Assembly (NCBI GenBank): GCA_014871385.1
Contig: CM026426.1
Location: 71,187,377 to 71,251,376 of the forward strand
DNA: 64,000 nucleotides
Direction of reading: 5' to 3'
Source: Ceratodon purpureus
Lineage: Eukaryota; Streptophyta; Bryopsida; Pseudoditrichales; Ditrichaceae
The notes beneath the pieces are model-generated. The model made no database searches and was not told the origin of the DNA. It worked only from the letters and a program-made list of their open reading frames with translations. The translations under genes and the position numbers were made by a program. Positions 45,600 to 57,407 of the stretch are shown in pieces (the stretch's first letter is position 1; each line of letters begins with the position of its first letter).

Positions 45600-48500
45600 C
45601 TACTTTCTTCTACTTCCACTTCCGCCATTTGTGCGTTTCCTTTTCCTCTCCCCCCGTCCCAGCACTTGCTTTTCGAAGCTCTGTAGAGCAATAGCGTTGT
45701 CAACGTCGTTCAAGACGATCGCCCCTGTCAAATCAGGCTCCCGTGCTTGATTTAGTAGCTGCGAGCTGGGTATAGAACCATTGGCAGTGTCGGTATTCGC
45801 CAGATAAACTTCGTCATCTTCCTCTACTTGCCTCCTTGACCTAGCTTCCTTCTTCAGGACAACCTTCCAATGCGAACGAGGAGGATGCAAATCATCATCT
45901 GCCAAAAATATTTGAGTGCACTGACACAGAAAGGCGTATGGATCAACTGATTTAGGCAGGTTGTGTTTAAAATTAATGACCAAAAACCCGTCTGCATCAC
46001 GAATGTATGTCCTGTTACCATGATTGTCCATTCTTTTCTTCCATGTACATGAGAAAACGATCACGGGTGTCTTCAAGTCGCCGTATCTAGGAACTAGTAT
46101 GTCTTGCAGCACTCCAACATAGTCTTTACCAGACCCTGCAGTCATATCACTTGATTCGAAGCATTCTACGCCACTATCAAAGTTCGGCATACTTCGACTA
46201 GCCTCATTGTTGACCCTCCAATGATTCCCATACGCAGACATACGTGCATATCTTTTACATGACAAACTGGGTGGGTTTGACAAAAACACTATGTCCGATT
46301 CATTAGGATCAGCCATGTCAAGGTCCATCGCATGAATACGTTGTTTCATCTATACCTCCAAGGGAGCCACAGGTCCTACTGCACGTTCTCTTTCTAACTC
46401 CCACTTACTGCGCATTTTGTACCACAACAGTATCACCAAAACATGAATAACGTCCCACCACTCAAAACATTCCTTCTCATTGTAACTATATCCGGCTTTG
46501 CCAAAACAGTATGCACATAACCACTATAAACATATTCTACATACATGAAGAAATCGCATGTCAAATTCGACTGTCCATAAATCAACAAATTTGTAATCAC
46601 ACAAAGAAACTCTGATACGGTATTTCAGTATTAAAACTATACATTCATATAAAGCACATAAACTGCTTTGTAAAGTCTTACGTGTAATAAGGAGCTGTGA
46701 GTGTGTTGTTGCGCAGTATGAATTTATGGAGAGCATCCCGATCAGACCGAGAGAGGATGACATCGACAGAACCTCCCTCCATAACTTCAAACTCAGAGCT
46801 ATCCTCAAGATCTGCGTCCCAAACCCTTCTCCTCACAACATCGAAGTCATGCATATAGGACGTTGCAAATCCCATGGTTTCGTCCAGTGAGTATCCTTGC
46901 GCAATCGAAGCTTCCGGACGGGCCCGGTTCTTCACATGATTTTTAAGCATCATCATTGTCCGTTCGATCGGATACATCCATCGAACATGTGTAGGTCCCA
47001 AGATAATAAGTTCATTGACTAAATGGTGAGGCAAATGGGTCATTACATCAAAGAATGTAGGGGGGAAGGTGATTTCAAGGAGGCACATAGTCACTGCCGC
47101 ATCTTCTCGCAAGTCATCCGCCTGGGTTGGATCGAAAACTTTGCTGCAAAGGCGTTGGAACAGACGGGAAGCCCTCATTATAGCCATTCGAGTAGTAGGC
47201 TCCATTAGCCCCCGTAAAGCCAATGGAATAAGTGTTTGCATGAGAATATGGTAATCATGCGACTTGAGAGCACCAAATTTCCTGTTGCGAATATGACAAC
47301 CAATTTCGGAACAGTATCCACTTGGAACCTTGAATTTCTCAAGCCTAGTGCAGAAATTGTCAAACTCCTTTGCACTCAGCACATAATTCGCCTGCGGTTT
47401 AAGCATTCGTGTAGGATTATTGGGATCTCTAACCATCCACAGATGCGGTCTGATGCCCTCCCTTTGCATATCTCTTCGAACCTTCACACTGTCTTTTTCT
47501 TTAAATCTACAGATGGTTTTCATCACGTTCTCATCAAAGTTTTTCTTACAATGCATTATGTCCAGAGTGTTCCTTATTTTGAGATGCTGCACATGAAAAT
47601 TTACTTGGTTATAAAAATAGTTTCCAAGCTGAAGCTCATATCCAGACAATCATTGATGTCATGTGTTAAGCAATACTGATATTCACACATTCAAGCCAAA
47701 CATTATTCAGACTTAGTAGTGGGCTATAAGTTGGAAATCAGACTTAGTAGTGGGCTATAAGTTGGAAATTAACAAACCTCCCAGTACGGCAACTCATAAA
47801 AAATCCTGCCCCTCTTGATACCGTACACTTTTGATGGATCAGGTGACTTTCCCCTCCTCCTTCTGGTTGTTGACATAGTCGGTCTTCTGTTCGCAGCAGT
47901 ACCTGGGGTCGTTGAAGAAGACGGAATATCTGAGTTGACATTACATGACTGAGGAACTGTCTGGGAAGGTTGCTTCCTCTTACGACCCTGGATCTCAGAG
48001 GCAGAATCCCTCTGCCTAGTTCCCTGCCCTCCTACTATAGTCTGTCCAATACCTGTTTAAGTGGTCGTGGTATGCACTCGCTCCGTACTTCGGTTTTCCT
48101 CTGCTGGGTGCATCTTCCTCCTTCCATGCCTGGATAGGTACTCCGTATGCTCCCTTAACGCTTCTCTTTGTTGCACTGGTGATTTCGTGACTGGCCTCAT
48201 TCTCTCCTCAGGACGTCCATTAAAAAGACTATCGAACTGTGGAGATCGGAGAATATGGTTTGGGGGGAAACCACCGCCGGGAATCTGTGTACGTTATCTT
48301 TCGAGATTCATATGCATAAGTCCCCCTCAACTGGTCTCCACAGGGAGGGCACGCTACGTATCCTTGATGCGACGCTCCCGAAACAGTGCCATAACCTGGG
48401 AAGTCATGGGTAGTGTAGAATACTGCCGCTCTTAATTTGAAAACACGCTGACCTTTGGGCTTCAAGATATCGTATGCTGGTACGCCACTCCATAGTGTCT

Positions 48501-49975
48501 TCAACTTGTCAATTAGAGGCCTAACCCATACGTCAAAGTATTCAAATGGTACCTGGTGTCTGCCTGGAATTAACAAGGCCAATAAAGTAAAAAAACTTCT
48601 TGGTGATCAACCAAGGTGGCAAATTCAGAAACTTAGCAATGACAGGCCAAGCACTCCACGTGGACCGGTGGAGTTTAAACGGGCAAATACCGTCACAACT
48701 GATTTGCATGCGAACGTCGATATCCTCCGCTCCAAATCCCATGGTGTCAAATATATCTGGACTCATGTTATCCATTGTTCTCCAAGCGTTAGAATCAGCA
48801 GGGTACCTGATTTTCCCGTCGGAGCTTCTATTCTCTTTGTGCCACCTCATGAGCTTCGACAAAACAGGTATCCGAAAGAACCTCTTTAGCCTAGGCGTTA
48901 CCGAGAAGAAACTGAGAACCTTCAATGGCTTGGTTTTGTGAAACATATCCCTATCCCGCGGTGAGTTACAAATTGGACATTGATCAAGATCTTTTGTGTC
49001 GCTGCCATCGAAGAGAACACACCCTGATGGACACCCGTGTATATTTATAAAGCCAAAACCAAGCCGGTTTGTCATAGTCTTAGCCTGGTATAGAGACCCT
49101 GGCAAGACGTTATCATGAGGCAGAAGACATTTTACTGTCGCGAACAAATCATCAGCAGCTTTGTCCGTGATTCCGGGATGTGTGGCGACTACATTTATGA
49201 GCATCACTGTTGCGCCTAACTTCGTTGTTGTAGATCCACTGTAGAGCAACTGCATCGCCTCCTCTAAGGCTTTTACATCTCTAGCTCGCTCTGTCTTCAG
49301 ACTTTCATCATTTGTTTTTGGAGTATCTGTTCCCCTTCCTCTGTCGTTACCAGTGCCAGTCTCAGAATTCGGGAAACCATCAGAACAATGTTGTGGACGA
49401 TCGTCCTCTGGGATGTTGTTCAAGTCATCCTACTTTCCAGCATCAGGTTGGTCTTCATGTGTGCTGCTCCCTACCACTCCCGTAGAACGGATGTTTGCTT
49501 CAGTATTTGGAAAGTTCTCTTGGTTTATTCCTGTTATGTCGTCAACGGTCTGCATAGCCTCCATAGCAATGTTGTTGATTCGCTCTTCCGAAGCCGCAAC
49601 CTCCTCCACCTGTTGAAACATATCTTGCATCATTCGTCGCATTTCCAATCCATTGTCCCGATCTGTCCGTTCTCGCGTTCTCTCCGCCTGTCTTGCTAAA
49701 AAATCTTGGTCCCATTCGTCGTCGGAAGAGTCAGGATCTTGAGGTCCTCTCCAGACACGGCACTCAGGGTCTCTTCCATAACAAATTAAATGCCTCTCTA
49801 CCACTTCTAAACTAAAAGGCAGACCTATGCCTTTGTGTTTTTTACATGGGCATGGTATTTTTGTGAAACTGTATATTTTTGCACGTTCTTGTTCTCTGAT
49901 CCAGAGTTTGTTGTCTCGATCTACTATTCTTCGTTTGTCTGATATTGGTAACCTCTGAGACATCTTGGTAGGCAA
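45600..49975 (-). pseudogene. tnp2: TNP2-type CACTA transposase (broken)
   Basis: The order follows plant TNP2. The N-terminal part (49975-49430) has CPCKKHKG and HLICYG. Then comes the transposase core: DDLFATVKCLLPHDNVLP, CPICNSPR, MRWHKENRSSDGKIRYPADS, GICPFKLHRSTWSAWP, LPPWLITKK, DFPGYGTVSG. The DUF4218 part (47649-46678) has NTLDIMHCKKNFDENV, KSHDYHILMQ and HVRWMYPIERTM. The DUF4216 part (46349-45600) has YARMSAYGNHWRVNN and SCTWKKR..NHGNRTYIRDADGF. A TAG (about 49427) splits the N-terminus from the core, and a run of seven T's at 48589-48595 (minus strand) coincides with a frame change. The gene runs away from the TNPA-like gene. Confidence 0.9.
47704..47767 (+). repeat. 31-bp tandem duplication in the TNP2 gene
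   Basis: The unit CAGACTTAGTAGTGGGCTA and its continuation AAGTTGGAAAT occurs twice in direct succession, in what appears to be an intron of TNP2. Confidence 0.9.
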
Positions 49976-51865
49976 AACAGTGAGTACTCATCAGAATGGC
50001 AACGTTTTCCTAACCCTGAAGTGATTGCGAGAGCACTCTGTTTCCATATGAAATGAAACACAAATTGAAAATGATAACAAAATTATACTTTGTCATGATG
50101 ATGTGTGACATCCATCACAGCATGTTCAATTGGAACCGTGCATTCAAAAGGTTCTGACACCATTAGTCTGCTAACGATATATATGATAAACAATGCTGTC
50201 AATACGGTTAGATTACAACAGTGTTTATGGTACGATGAAGAAACGGTAGGTGTTGTATTCCGATAACTCACTTGAATGCTGAGTTTGAATAAAAATTCGC
50301 CTTGTATTACTTGGGAGAAGGTAGTTTCCCACACTTCTTCACCGAGCATGGAATTACGCATCAATTCTGTATTCAAAAGACCATGTCAAAATATAATCAT
50401 TCCACAGTCACCAGGAGATGCAGTTCATTTAAACGGCACATCAAACAAAACAATGGAAATATATATTTAACTTCAGGCCTATATTCCATTTAATGCATAA
50501 GACGCAGTACATGTTATACACATTATATGGTATACTTTGTACTGAAATAAACGGATAATCAATTCCAATATACAATTGAATAGTCCATTAAAAGTATTTG
50601 AAATGCTATGACTTGTGAATTAACAGAAGAAGGTGATGGAAAAAAAATTACTAAACCGTACCAGTCTCTCCACATTCGACGGACTAATTACTGATATAGA
50701 GTAGTACCAGCTTTTCAATGGAGGTTGTAGTTGGGATCGGAAAAAACTACACTCACTTCAAGGATCTCCGCTCCATTCATGCTGTTTCAAAACAAAATGA
50801 TTTAGAGAATGGGAGATTGCGAATAAAATATGGCAGGCCTATCGTACTCTCTTACAAGAACATCGACCGGTTATAACCCTGAAAACTATACGTATATTTA
50901 GATCGCGGATTTGAAGTAATCTTATTTACAAATTTGTTCCAGGATCGTTTCCTATAACTTGACGCTGTTGCATTAGACAGTACCCAAAAACCCTAAAAAT
51001 CTTATTTATCTTAGGTTTTACATCTCTGTTTGCGGTGTTCTCTAATTCACCGAGTTGCATCAAGAAGGATTGGATAACCAGAAACATAAACGACCAATCA
51101 ACAACACACAATCACATCACATCAAGAATCATGATTCCAACGATGCGGAAGAACTTGGGTTTTACCGGGGGCAGACGATCTATACGTCGGTTGATGTTCA
51201 GCTGTTTGAGAATAGGAGAAAATTGCACTGAGAACTCGAAATACAATTCTCCATTCCAAGCATTCTCGACATACGGGACCTCTAAATCAAAGGCCTGCGC
51301 ATAATCATTGTTAGAACCGCGATCGCTCAGAGGACAGCTGACCAACAATTGAATGAAAGTGCGTAACGTGAAAACAAGGAGGAAGGGGTAACTGACGTCA
51401 AATTCCCGATTAGTCAAAGGAGCCTAATCCACGAACCAATTTTGCAACGTAGTACATCCATAAAATTCAAGACACAGAAGCGGAATCGAGCAATGTAGAA
51501 GAGATCGCTACCTTGAGTCACAGCTAAAACGAACACAACTACGGAAGTGGTCGAAAACTTCGCCATCGTCATACAGTGTTCACTTAGAAGTGTCAAGTCC
51601 CACAAACAACGATGAGACTCAAAGTTTCTATTTCAACTACAAGATAACTGGAAGTTCAAGAGTACAACACAACAACACATCAATGACCTTTTTGCAATGA
51701 CAAGAAAGAGGCTTGGAGATCTTTGGAGGGTGACTCTCGAGCGAAGCATTTCCCTCCTGTGCATTGTCGCTCCTTCATTGTTCTCCACCTTCTCTCCAAT
51801 TTTAATTGCGTTTGAGAGTCAAGCAGCAGTCATTAGGAAGGAATTTATTTTTCAGGTTCTCTACG
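49976..51865. promoter_or_regulatory. Intergenic region between divergent TNP2 and TNPA-like genes
   Basis: About 1.9 kb separates the two divergent genes and should carry both promoters. A minus-strand frame at about 51512-51566 starts MAKFSTTSVVVFVLAVTQ, which looks like a signal peptide, and ends at a GTAGCG donor. Downstream on the same strand is AFDLEVPYVENAWNGELYFEF. The phases do not join simply, so I do not call a gene. It could be a captured host exon. Confidence 0.3.
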
Positions 51866-54800
51866 ATGTCACGGAAGAGAGGAATTCCCAAAGAAGACGA
51901 AGCAGGCTCGGATGATATGGAGTCTGAAGAGGAGGACACCTGCATGAACGATTACGAGAGGCTCCGCCAGGCTACCGTCGTGCATAGCAATGTATACCTA
52001 CAGCCGGTTGTAGACACAGCTCATGCAGTGTAAGTGATTTATATTATATAAACCCTAGTATTGGGGTCATTGCTTGATCCAATGTGTGCCACGTGTTAGT
52101 TTGAAGGACCCAGATTTTCTCGTGCAGTCAGAACTTTAAACCCTTACGATTCTAGGACCGAAGTCTTTATTGCGAGTTTTGATGTTGATTCTGTCTCTTA
52201 TCTTTTTTCGCTTCGTACATTATCCCGTTCTCTCCGCAGAGATTCGGACGAAGTTGAGCAAAACAGGTTGCCACCGCGGGTACAGAAGTGTGATACTAGA
52301 GATCCAAAGCGAGGAAGCGCTCGTCTGGATCGCACACTCTCAGGTGCGTCTACACAAATTCAGCCGCAGTCTAATCATGAGGAATTTTTTGAGGGGTATG
52401 GTGTGGAGAGGAGACGCATGTCATCGGACCATCCTCTCTCAGGTGAATTCAAGTTACCCAAGTTGTAAACCCTAATTATAGCCAATTGTTTTGTTTGTTT
52501 TTTCACGCACCTTTCAACATGGGTTTTTTCCAGAATACCTAGGGTTTGTTTAGTCGTTTTAGATAGCACGTTGAATTATTATATAATACAACACAATGAA
52601 CGATACGGTGCTCGATGATTTGTCAATCACTGTGGACAATGTAACGTATTGAAGGAGAGTATTCATTTGATATTACTATATGACTACGATAATTGATCCA
52701 TTTGCAATTCTGAATGGAGAATAAAAGTGCGGGCGTGTATTAACAGTCTCAAGGTTGTTTATTATTCTCTTTCAGCATCTAGTGGAAGCGGTTTGCCATC
52801 GACTGAGCCAGTGCGCAGGAGTTGTGCATTAGAGAGGTGCAATGAATTCAGGACGTCGTGGACGATACCCACGGAAGTGACACAGAACACCCGCCGAAAT
52901 TACCCGAGTGTACCCGACTTGAGTACTCACCACGATCGCCGCAAGCATTCAATCAACCATAATGGGGGGGAAGAATGGACTCGTTTACCCACGTCGACCT
53001 CTGTCCCGGTACAAACATCGACGAAATGGACGACGGGGACGTTTACTCAGACAGAGACGGGGGCGGAGAACCACAACACATCAGGTGGGGTTCTGCATGG
53101 AACCATACACGGGAGTTGGCAATTCCATCTCGATCTCGTTGGTCCGGTGGTCGGTGGCTCAGAGGAGGAGGATATATCAAGAAACCACACCAGCACTACG
53201 TCTCTATCGTCTACAATTAAGGAGGATTCTATGAAGAAACGAATTCGAAGGGCAAACCAATGAGAAGCTGAAGAAATTGCAAGCAGGAGAGAGAGTAAGG
53301 GATTGAGACCTTATGTAGTGCAGGTGACAGCGAAGGGTATAGTCAACAGCGGCTGTAGAGGCCATCTGAAATGGCAGGAGTTTGTTCGTGACATAACACC
53401 TAGGATGCTAGACATGAGCGTGATCAGGTATGAAGAGCAAAACGAGGATTCCAAAAGTAAGTTACGTGAAGCTTTGAGAAATACATTTGAATTCGTAGAT
53501 AATGAGTTAACAGATGCGTCAATCGATCAAGACATGGTTACGAAAAGAACGAGAAAGGGCAAAAAGATTACATGGGGGCAAAATAAAAGCTCCCGGGAAG
53601 TACAAAGATAAAGAATGGGACTCTCTTCAAAAATATTGGGATACACCAGCCGCGAAAATGAAGTCTGATCAAATGGTTGAAACTAGAAGAAGGGTTCAAT
53701 TCAATCCTAGAGTGGGACGTCTGGGCTATGCCGGGAAAAGAGCGCTTATGGTTTGTAACTTCTTACATTTCAGTTACATTACTCTGTTTGTAATGTCCAT
53801 ATCTTTATATCATACAATTTGAATTTCTCTTTGGTGAAGTCTATAAAAAAATATGTATTCTCTTTACACTAACTGAACCCGACAACGTGGTTTTCTGTCA
53901 TCAAGTGCAAGGACCTACAAGTGTCTTCCGCTGTAGGATCAATGGAGGAGGAGATCCAAACAGTTTTAGAAACTCCAAACATCGGGGTAATCTATCACAG
54001 TATATGGTCTTGATTCCATGAAATTATATTCCATAATCATGCGTTAATGTTAATAATTCTGCTTTTTTATGATTCCATTGGATTTTACTATGACCTTTCA
54101 TTGTCAATTGTATTTCATAAAACATAATGTGGAAGTTCTATGGAATGACCTGCAAAGAACTGCAATGAGAAGGTCTTAAAGCCGGTACCTCGATACCATG
54201 AGCAATTGCATCCATGTTCACAATTTGTTTTACCCCGACAGTCATATATATTAAATTGCTGTAGAACTTGTGTATAGATGATAATTATACATGTTGTAGT
54301 TGTCTATGTGTTCAGTAATTGTTGACATCTGTAATCTAACATCTATGATTTTACAACATGGTAGGAAATGGAGAGAAAAAACTCACAGCGACTTACTGCA
54401 ATTGAAAGAACTCAGGCGGAGACAAATAAGAGGCTCGAAGACGTTTTGAAAAGCAACATGGATTTACGATCCTGGCTTCAATATGTTTTGAGTAACAATT
54501 ACCGTTCTAGTGGTGGAGAGACCCTTCCTTGGCCTTGTACAGGTAGTACTGCCATCGGTGGGGCCTCAGACAGTGCAAACGAAGTTTGTGACCGAAACGT
54601 AACAGATGCGAGTACAAAAGGAAGCAGCGAGGGATGGTGGGATCGCCTGGACAATTCTTCTGACGACGAAGGAAACGAGAACACTAGTGGTGGGAAGAAT
54701 AAAGTTCCGGAGTCAATGGGTCAGTTTAAGGTTCGTGACTTAATCTCTAAATTTCCTGTGACGTGTTTTAAGAGATTATCGGAATATAGAAGTTCTGAAT

Positions 54801-56516
54801 TATCCTTGAAGTACTGGAAATAAATTTATATCCATATTCTCTTCTATTCCGAACATTCCCTTCATGTATCGTAATATAGAAACACTACGTTCTGTTCGTA
54901 GGGAAGTGTATGTTGTCCTTGTTTTTATTGATGATTTTTTAATAAGGAAACTTTGTGGATACACACAAAGAATGACATGGACAAGTTCACCACATGTGTA
55001 CTAACATATTTCTAAACCCTTTTATCCAGCAGTAGTCGGTAGGATAGTTGTTTGTAATTGAAAATTTCTGTCAATGACGTTCGTGATGTCTATATGATAA
55101 GAAATTTGCTTATATCGTAAGTGAATAAAAATTAGCAGTAGACTCACAGATTACACTTCTTTCTGTGATGAAATTGTTAAAGCGTATGTGATTAACAGAA
55201 TTGCAACCGCTTTGATCTGCAGGAATGCACTGTTAGAATTCCCACAGGATCTCCAAAGAAGAGTACTGAACAGGGAGAGGGTCAAGTACAAAAACAATTC
55301 AGTTTACACCATTCTATAGATCTGATCGGTGAATTTCTTTCCTCACAGTACACCAAAAAAAAAAAATTTAAAAAAAAAATAACATCAACCAATGTCTGCT
55401 GCACAAGAAAGCAATAACTTTAATAGGATGTGATTGAAGTAATGTTGATCTGTTTATATTAGGAATGGTTTATTGCCCTCCTATGTTCAAAGATATTGGA
55501 TGTGACGGTGATCCATATCTCTAAACACAAGCATCGTGACTGTCTTGGCGGGGACGACTATCTAATGTCAACTGCTGTAAAGAATGTATTTCCGATGGGA
55601 TTTTACATATTTTAATGTCAAAATCTTGCAGTGACTATTGATTCACTGGACGTAGTATATACATATAAAAACTAAGGGTTCAATTTATGGCTTGTTTCTT
55701 GCAGGTATAAAAACGTTCAACGAAGGAGACGGAGAACATGACATGGTCAACGGTGAGCATCGATCTTTTCACAAATAGTTTTCTAATGATTTCACAAGGA
55801 AAACAGGGCAGATGAGTGTTATGTGAGACATGTATCAACAACATGGAAATCGAATCATCTATTTCATTAACGATAACTATTTCTTTCATATTTTACCCAG
55901 GTGGTAGTGAATATTCAATATTGCTAACAACTTAGTGGTTTCATAAAAACATAATTCAGTGAACATTCCACTATTCATGTAGAATGTAGCCCCTGTTTAC
56001 TCTATTGCTCACAAGTTCACTGTTTAATTTATTTCTTAAGCACAAAGTCCATGTTGAGCATTATACTTATGCAAGTACCGGATGACTTGAAGGGACAATT
56101 TCTCAGACCGGAGTAGGCTCCATCAGAATGTCGTCAAAAAAAAGAGGTACTTCTCTCCATCCAGGTATATACCATATCTATCAATACTCGTAATGAAAAC
56201 ACGCATTGTAAAACATCGTTGTTCCACTCATTGATGTTATTTGTTGTGGCAGATTGAAATCGGAGACACGGTGTGGCTTGCGGACAAGTCAAATAAGTCT
56301 TGCTGTGTGGCGACTGGCACTATCACTGCACGAGGCGGTAATGGAGTTTTTCATAATCGCCCTATCCCACTAGAGTACGTTCGTGTGAATCTCCATGCTG
56401 TTGCAGTTAATGTGCCGCTACTGAAACCAGTTGAGGAGGCAAATCAATATAGTCTTACTGATGCTTTGGGATCTAGCGTGCTCTGGTTGAAGGCTTTGAC
56501 CTTCCCGGAGAAGTGA
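51866..56516 (+). CDS. TNPA-like CACTA gene (Transposase_24-like and DUF8039-like parts)
   Basis: A multi-exon gene on the plus strand. Exon 1 (51866-52029) begins MSRKRGIPKEDEAG and ends at GTAAGTG. Exon 2 starts at 52240 after TCTCCGCAG, and a third near 52776 after TCTTTCAG. At 53.5-53.75 kb KEWDSLQKYWDTPAAKMKSDQM and ETRRRVQFNPRVGRLGYAGK match the Transposase_24 pattern of TNPA proteins. At 54.37-54.8 kb a helical, coiled-coil-type segment follows (SQRLTAIERTQAETNKRLE). At 56241-56516 IEIGDTVWLADKSNK to TDALGSSVLWLKALTFP fits the DUF8039-type end. One frame change lies near 53.53 kb. TNPA binds subterminal repeats and works with TNP2. Confidence 0.65.
54830..56230. other. Introns of the TNPA-like gene, AT-rich
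   Basis: No coding frame beyond short pieces. A-rich tracts lie near 55350-55380. The region separates the coiled-coil exon from the DUF8039-like exon. Confidence 0.4.
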
Positions 56517-57407
56517 ATAGCTGGCACTTCTTTTCATTAGAAAGGTAAGAAACCGCAATAAATTACCATGTGATTCGAAGATAGATGTGAGGACATAGTT
56601 GCATAGCGAATACGTCTTTACTTGGTTCACATATGTAGTACGATGACCGCAGTCAGCATAGGTTGTGATGCCTCAGGAGGTTATAGAATGAGCCATCTAC
56701 ACTGCACTGTCTGTGTGGGAACTGCTTGCTGCGATCCCAGTATTTGATTTAATGGAATCGCGGTTCTACTTGCGGAGCACAATTCTACATATATGGATCT
56801 GGAACGCGTGAAAGATTGACACGTGGAATTTATCAATGGCTTGGAGTACAGAAAAATATAAATGATATTAAATAAACACGTCGACAATGCCAAGCTACAA
56901 CAAATTATTTGGAAGTTCGTTCTTACCTACACGTGTCACTGCGGCACTCGTCCACAACATTCCGGAGGGCATCGAAGGATTTCTCCAATTTTCTCCGGAG
57001 TCAACACGTGTGCCTGTTGGAGCTGATGAAGGCGGGTCCGCGCTTTACAATTTGTCACCACACGAACATATAAGAAAGGTCAAAGTTCAGGAGTTCAAGA
57101 TTCGTCAAAGTATGTATTGTGAACATTCTAAACTGCCTTCTGCATATGCATAGAGGATTAGAATTACGTCTAAAATGATCGCCGTGGTAAGTGCTTCTGC
57201 TGAGGATTTGTAGACAGTCAGTTATCCCGACATTGGCGTTTACCTTCATTGACGGCAAGGGTGAAAACGGTCCAAAGGGACTCTGATCCAGGAAGGACTA
57301 GTCCGTATCGACTCTACATCTCCAAAGTCATTTCCCTGAACACAAGTCCATACTGACTGGATTCCGAGTCTTTTTTCACGCCTTTAAATCGAGGATTCCT
57401 ACTAGTG
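56517..57407. other. Right subterminal region of the CACTA element
   Basis: No recognised gene, although a short plus-strand frame at 56887-57153 (MPSYNKLFGSSFLPTRVTAA) may be a last exon. The part from 57.25 to 57.4 kb contains GGACT/AGTCC motifs that may be TNPA-type subterminal repeats. It ends in the TIR GATTCCTACTAGTG. Confidence 0.4.

Larger units (their letters stand above)
38525..57407. mobile_element. CACTA (En/Spm) element, 18.9 kb
   Basis: The left end reads CACTAGTAGGAATC and the right end is its exact reverse complement, a 14-bp TIR. Inside are TNP2 (minus strand) and a TNPA-like gene (plus strand), the pair that defines autonomous CACTA elements, plus two further minus-strand genes. 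The 3-bp flanks (TAA left, CGA right) do not match, so either the duplication has decayed or one end was rearranged. The element lies inside the MULE-like gene, because matching coding sequence sits on both sides. It is large for the superfamily and its two transposition genes are divergent rather than in tandem. Confidence 0.85.

Noticed and set aside
50926-51566. A secreted host gene captured between TNP2 and TNPA
   Set aside because: The signal-peptide-like first exon and the downstream frames do not join in phase with the splice sites I can see, so I only mention it in the intergenic entry.
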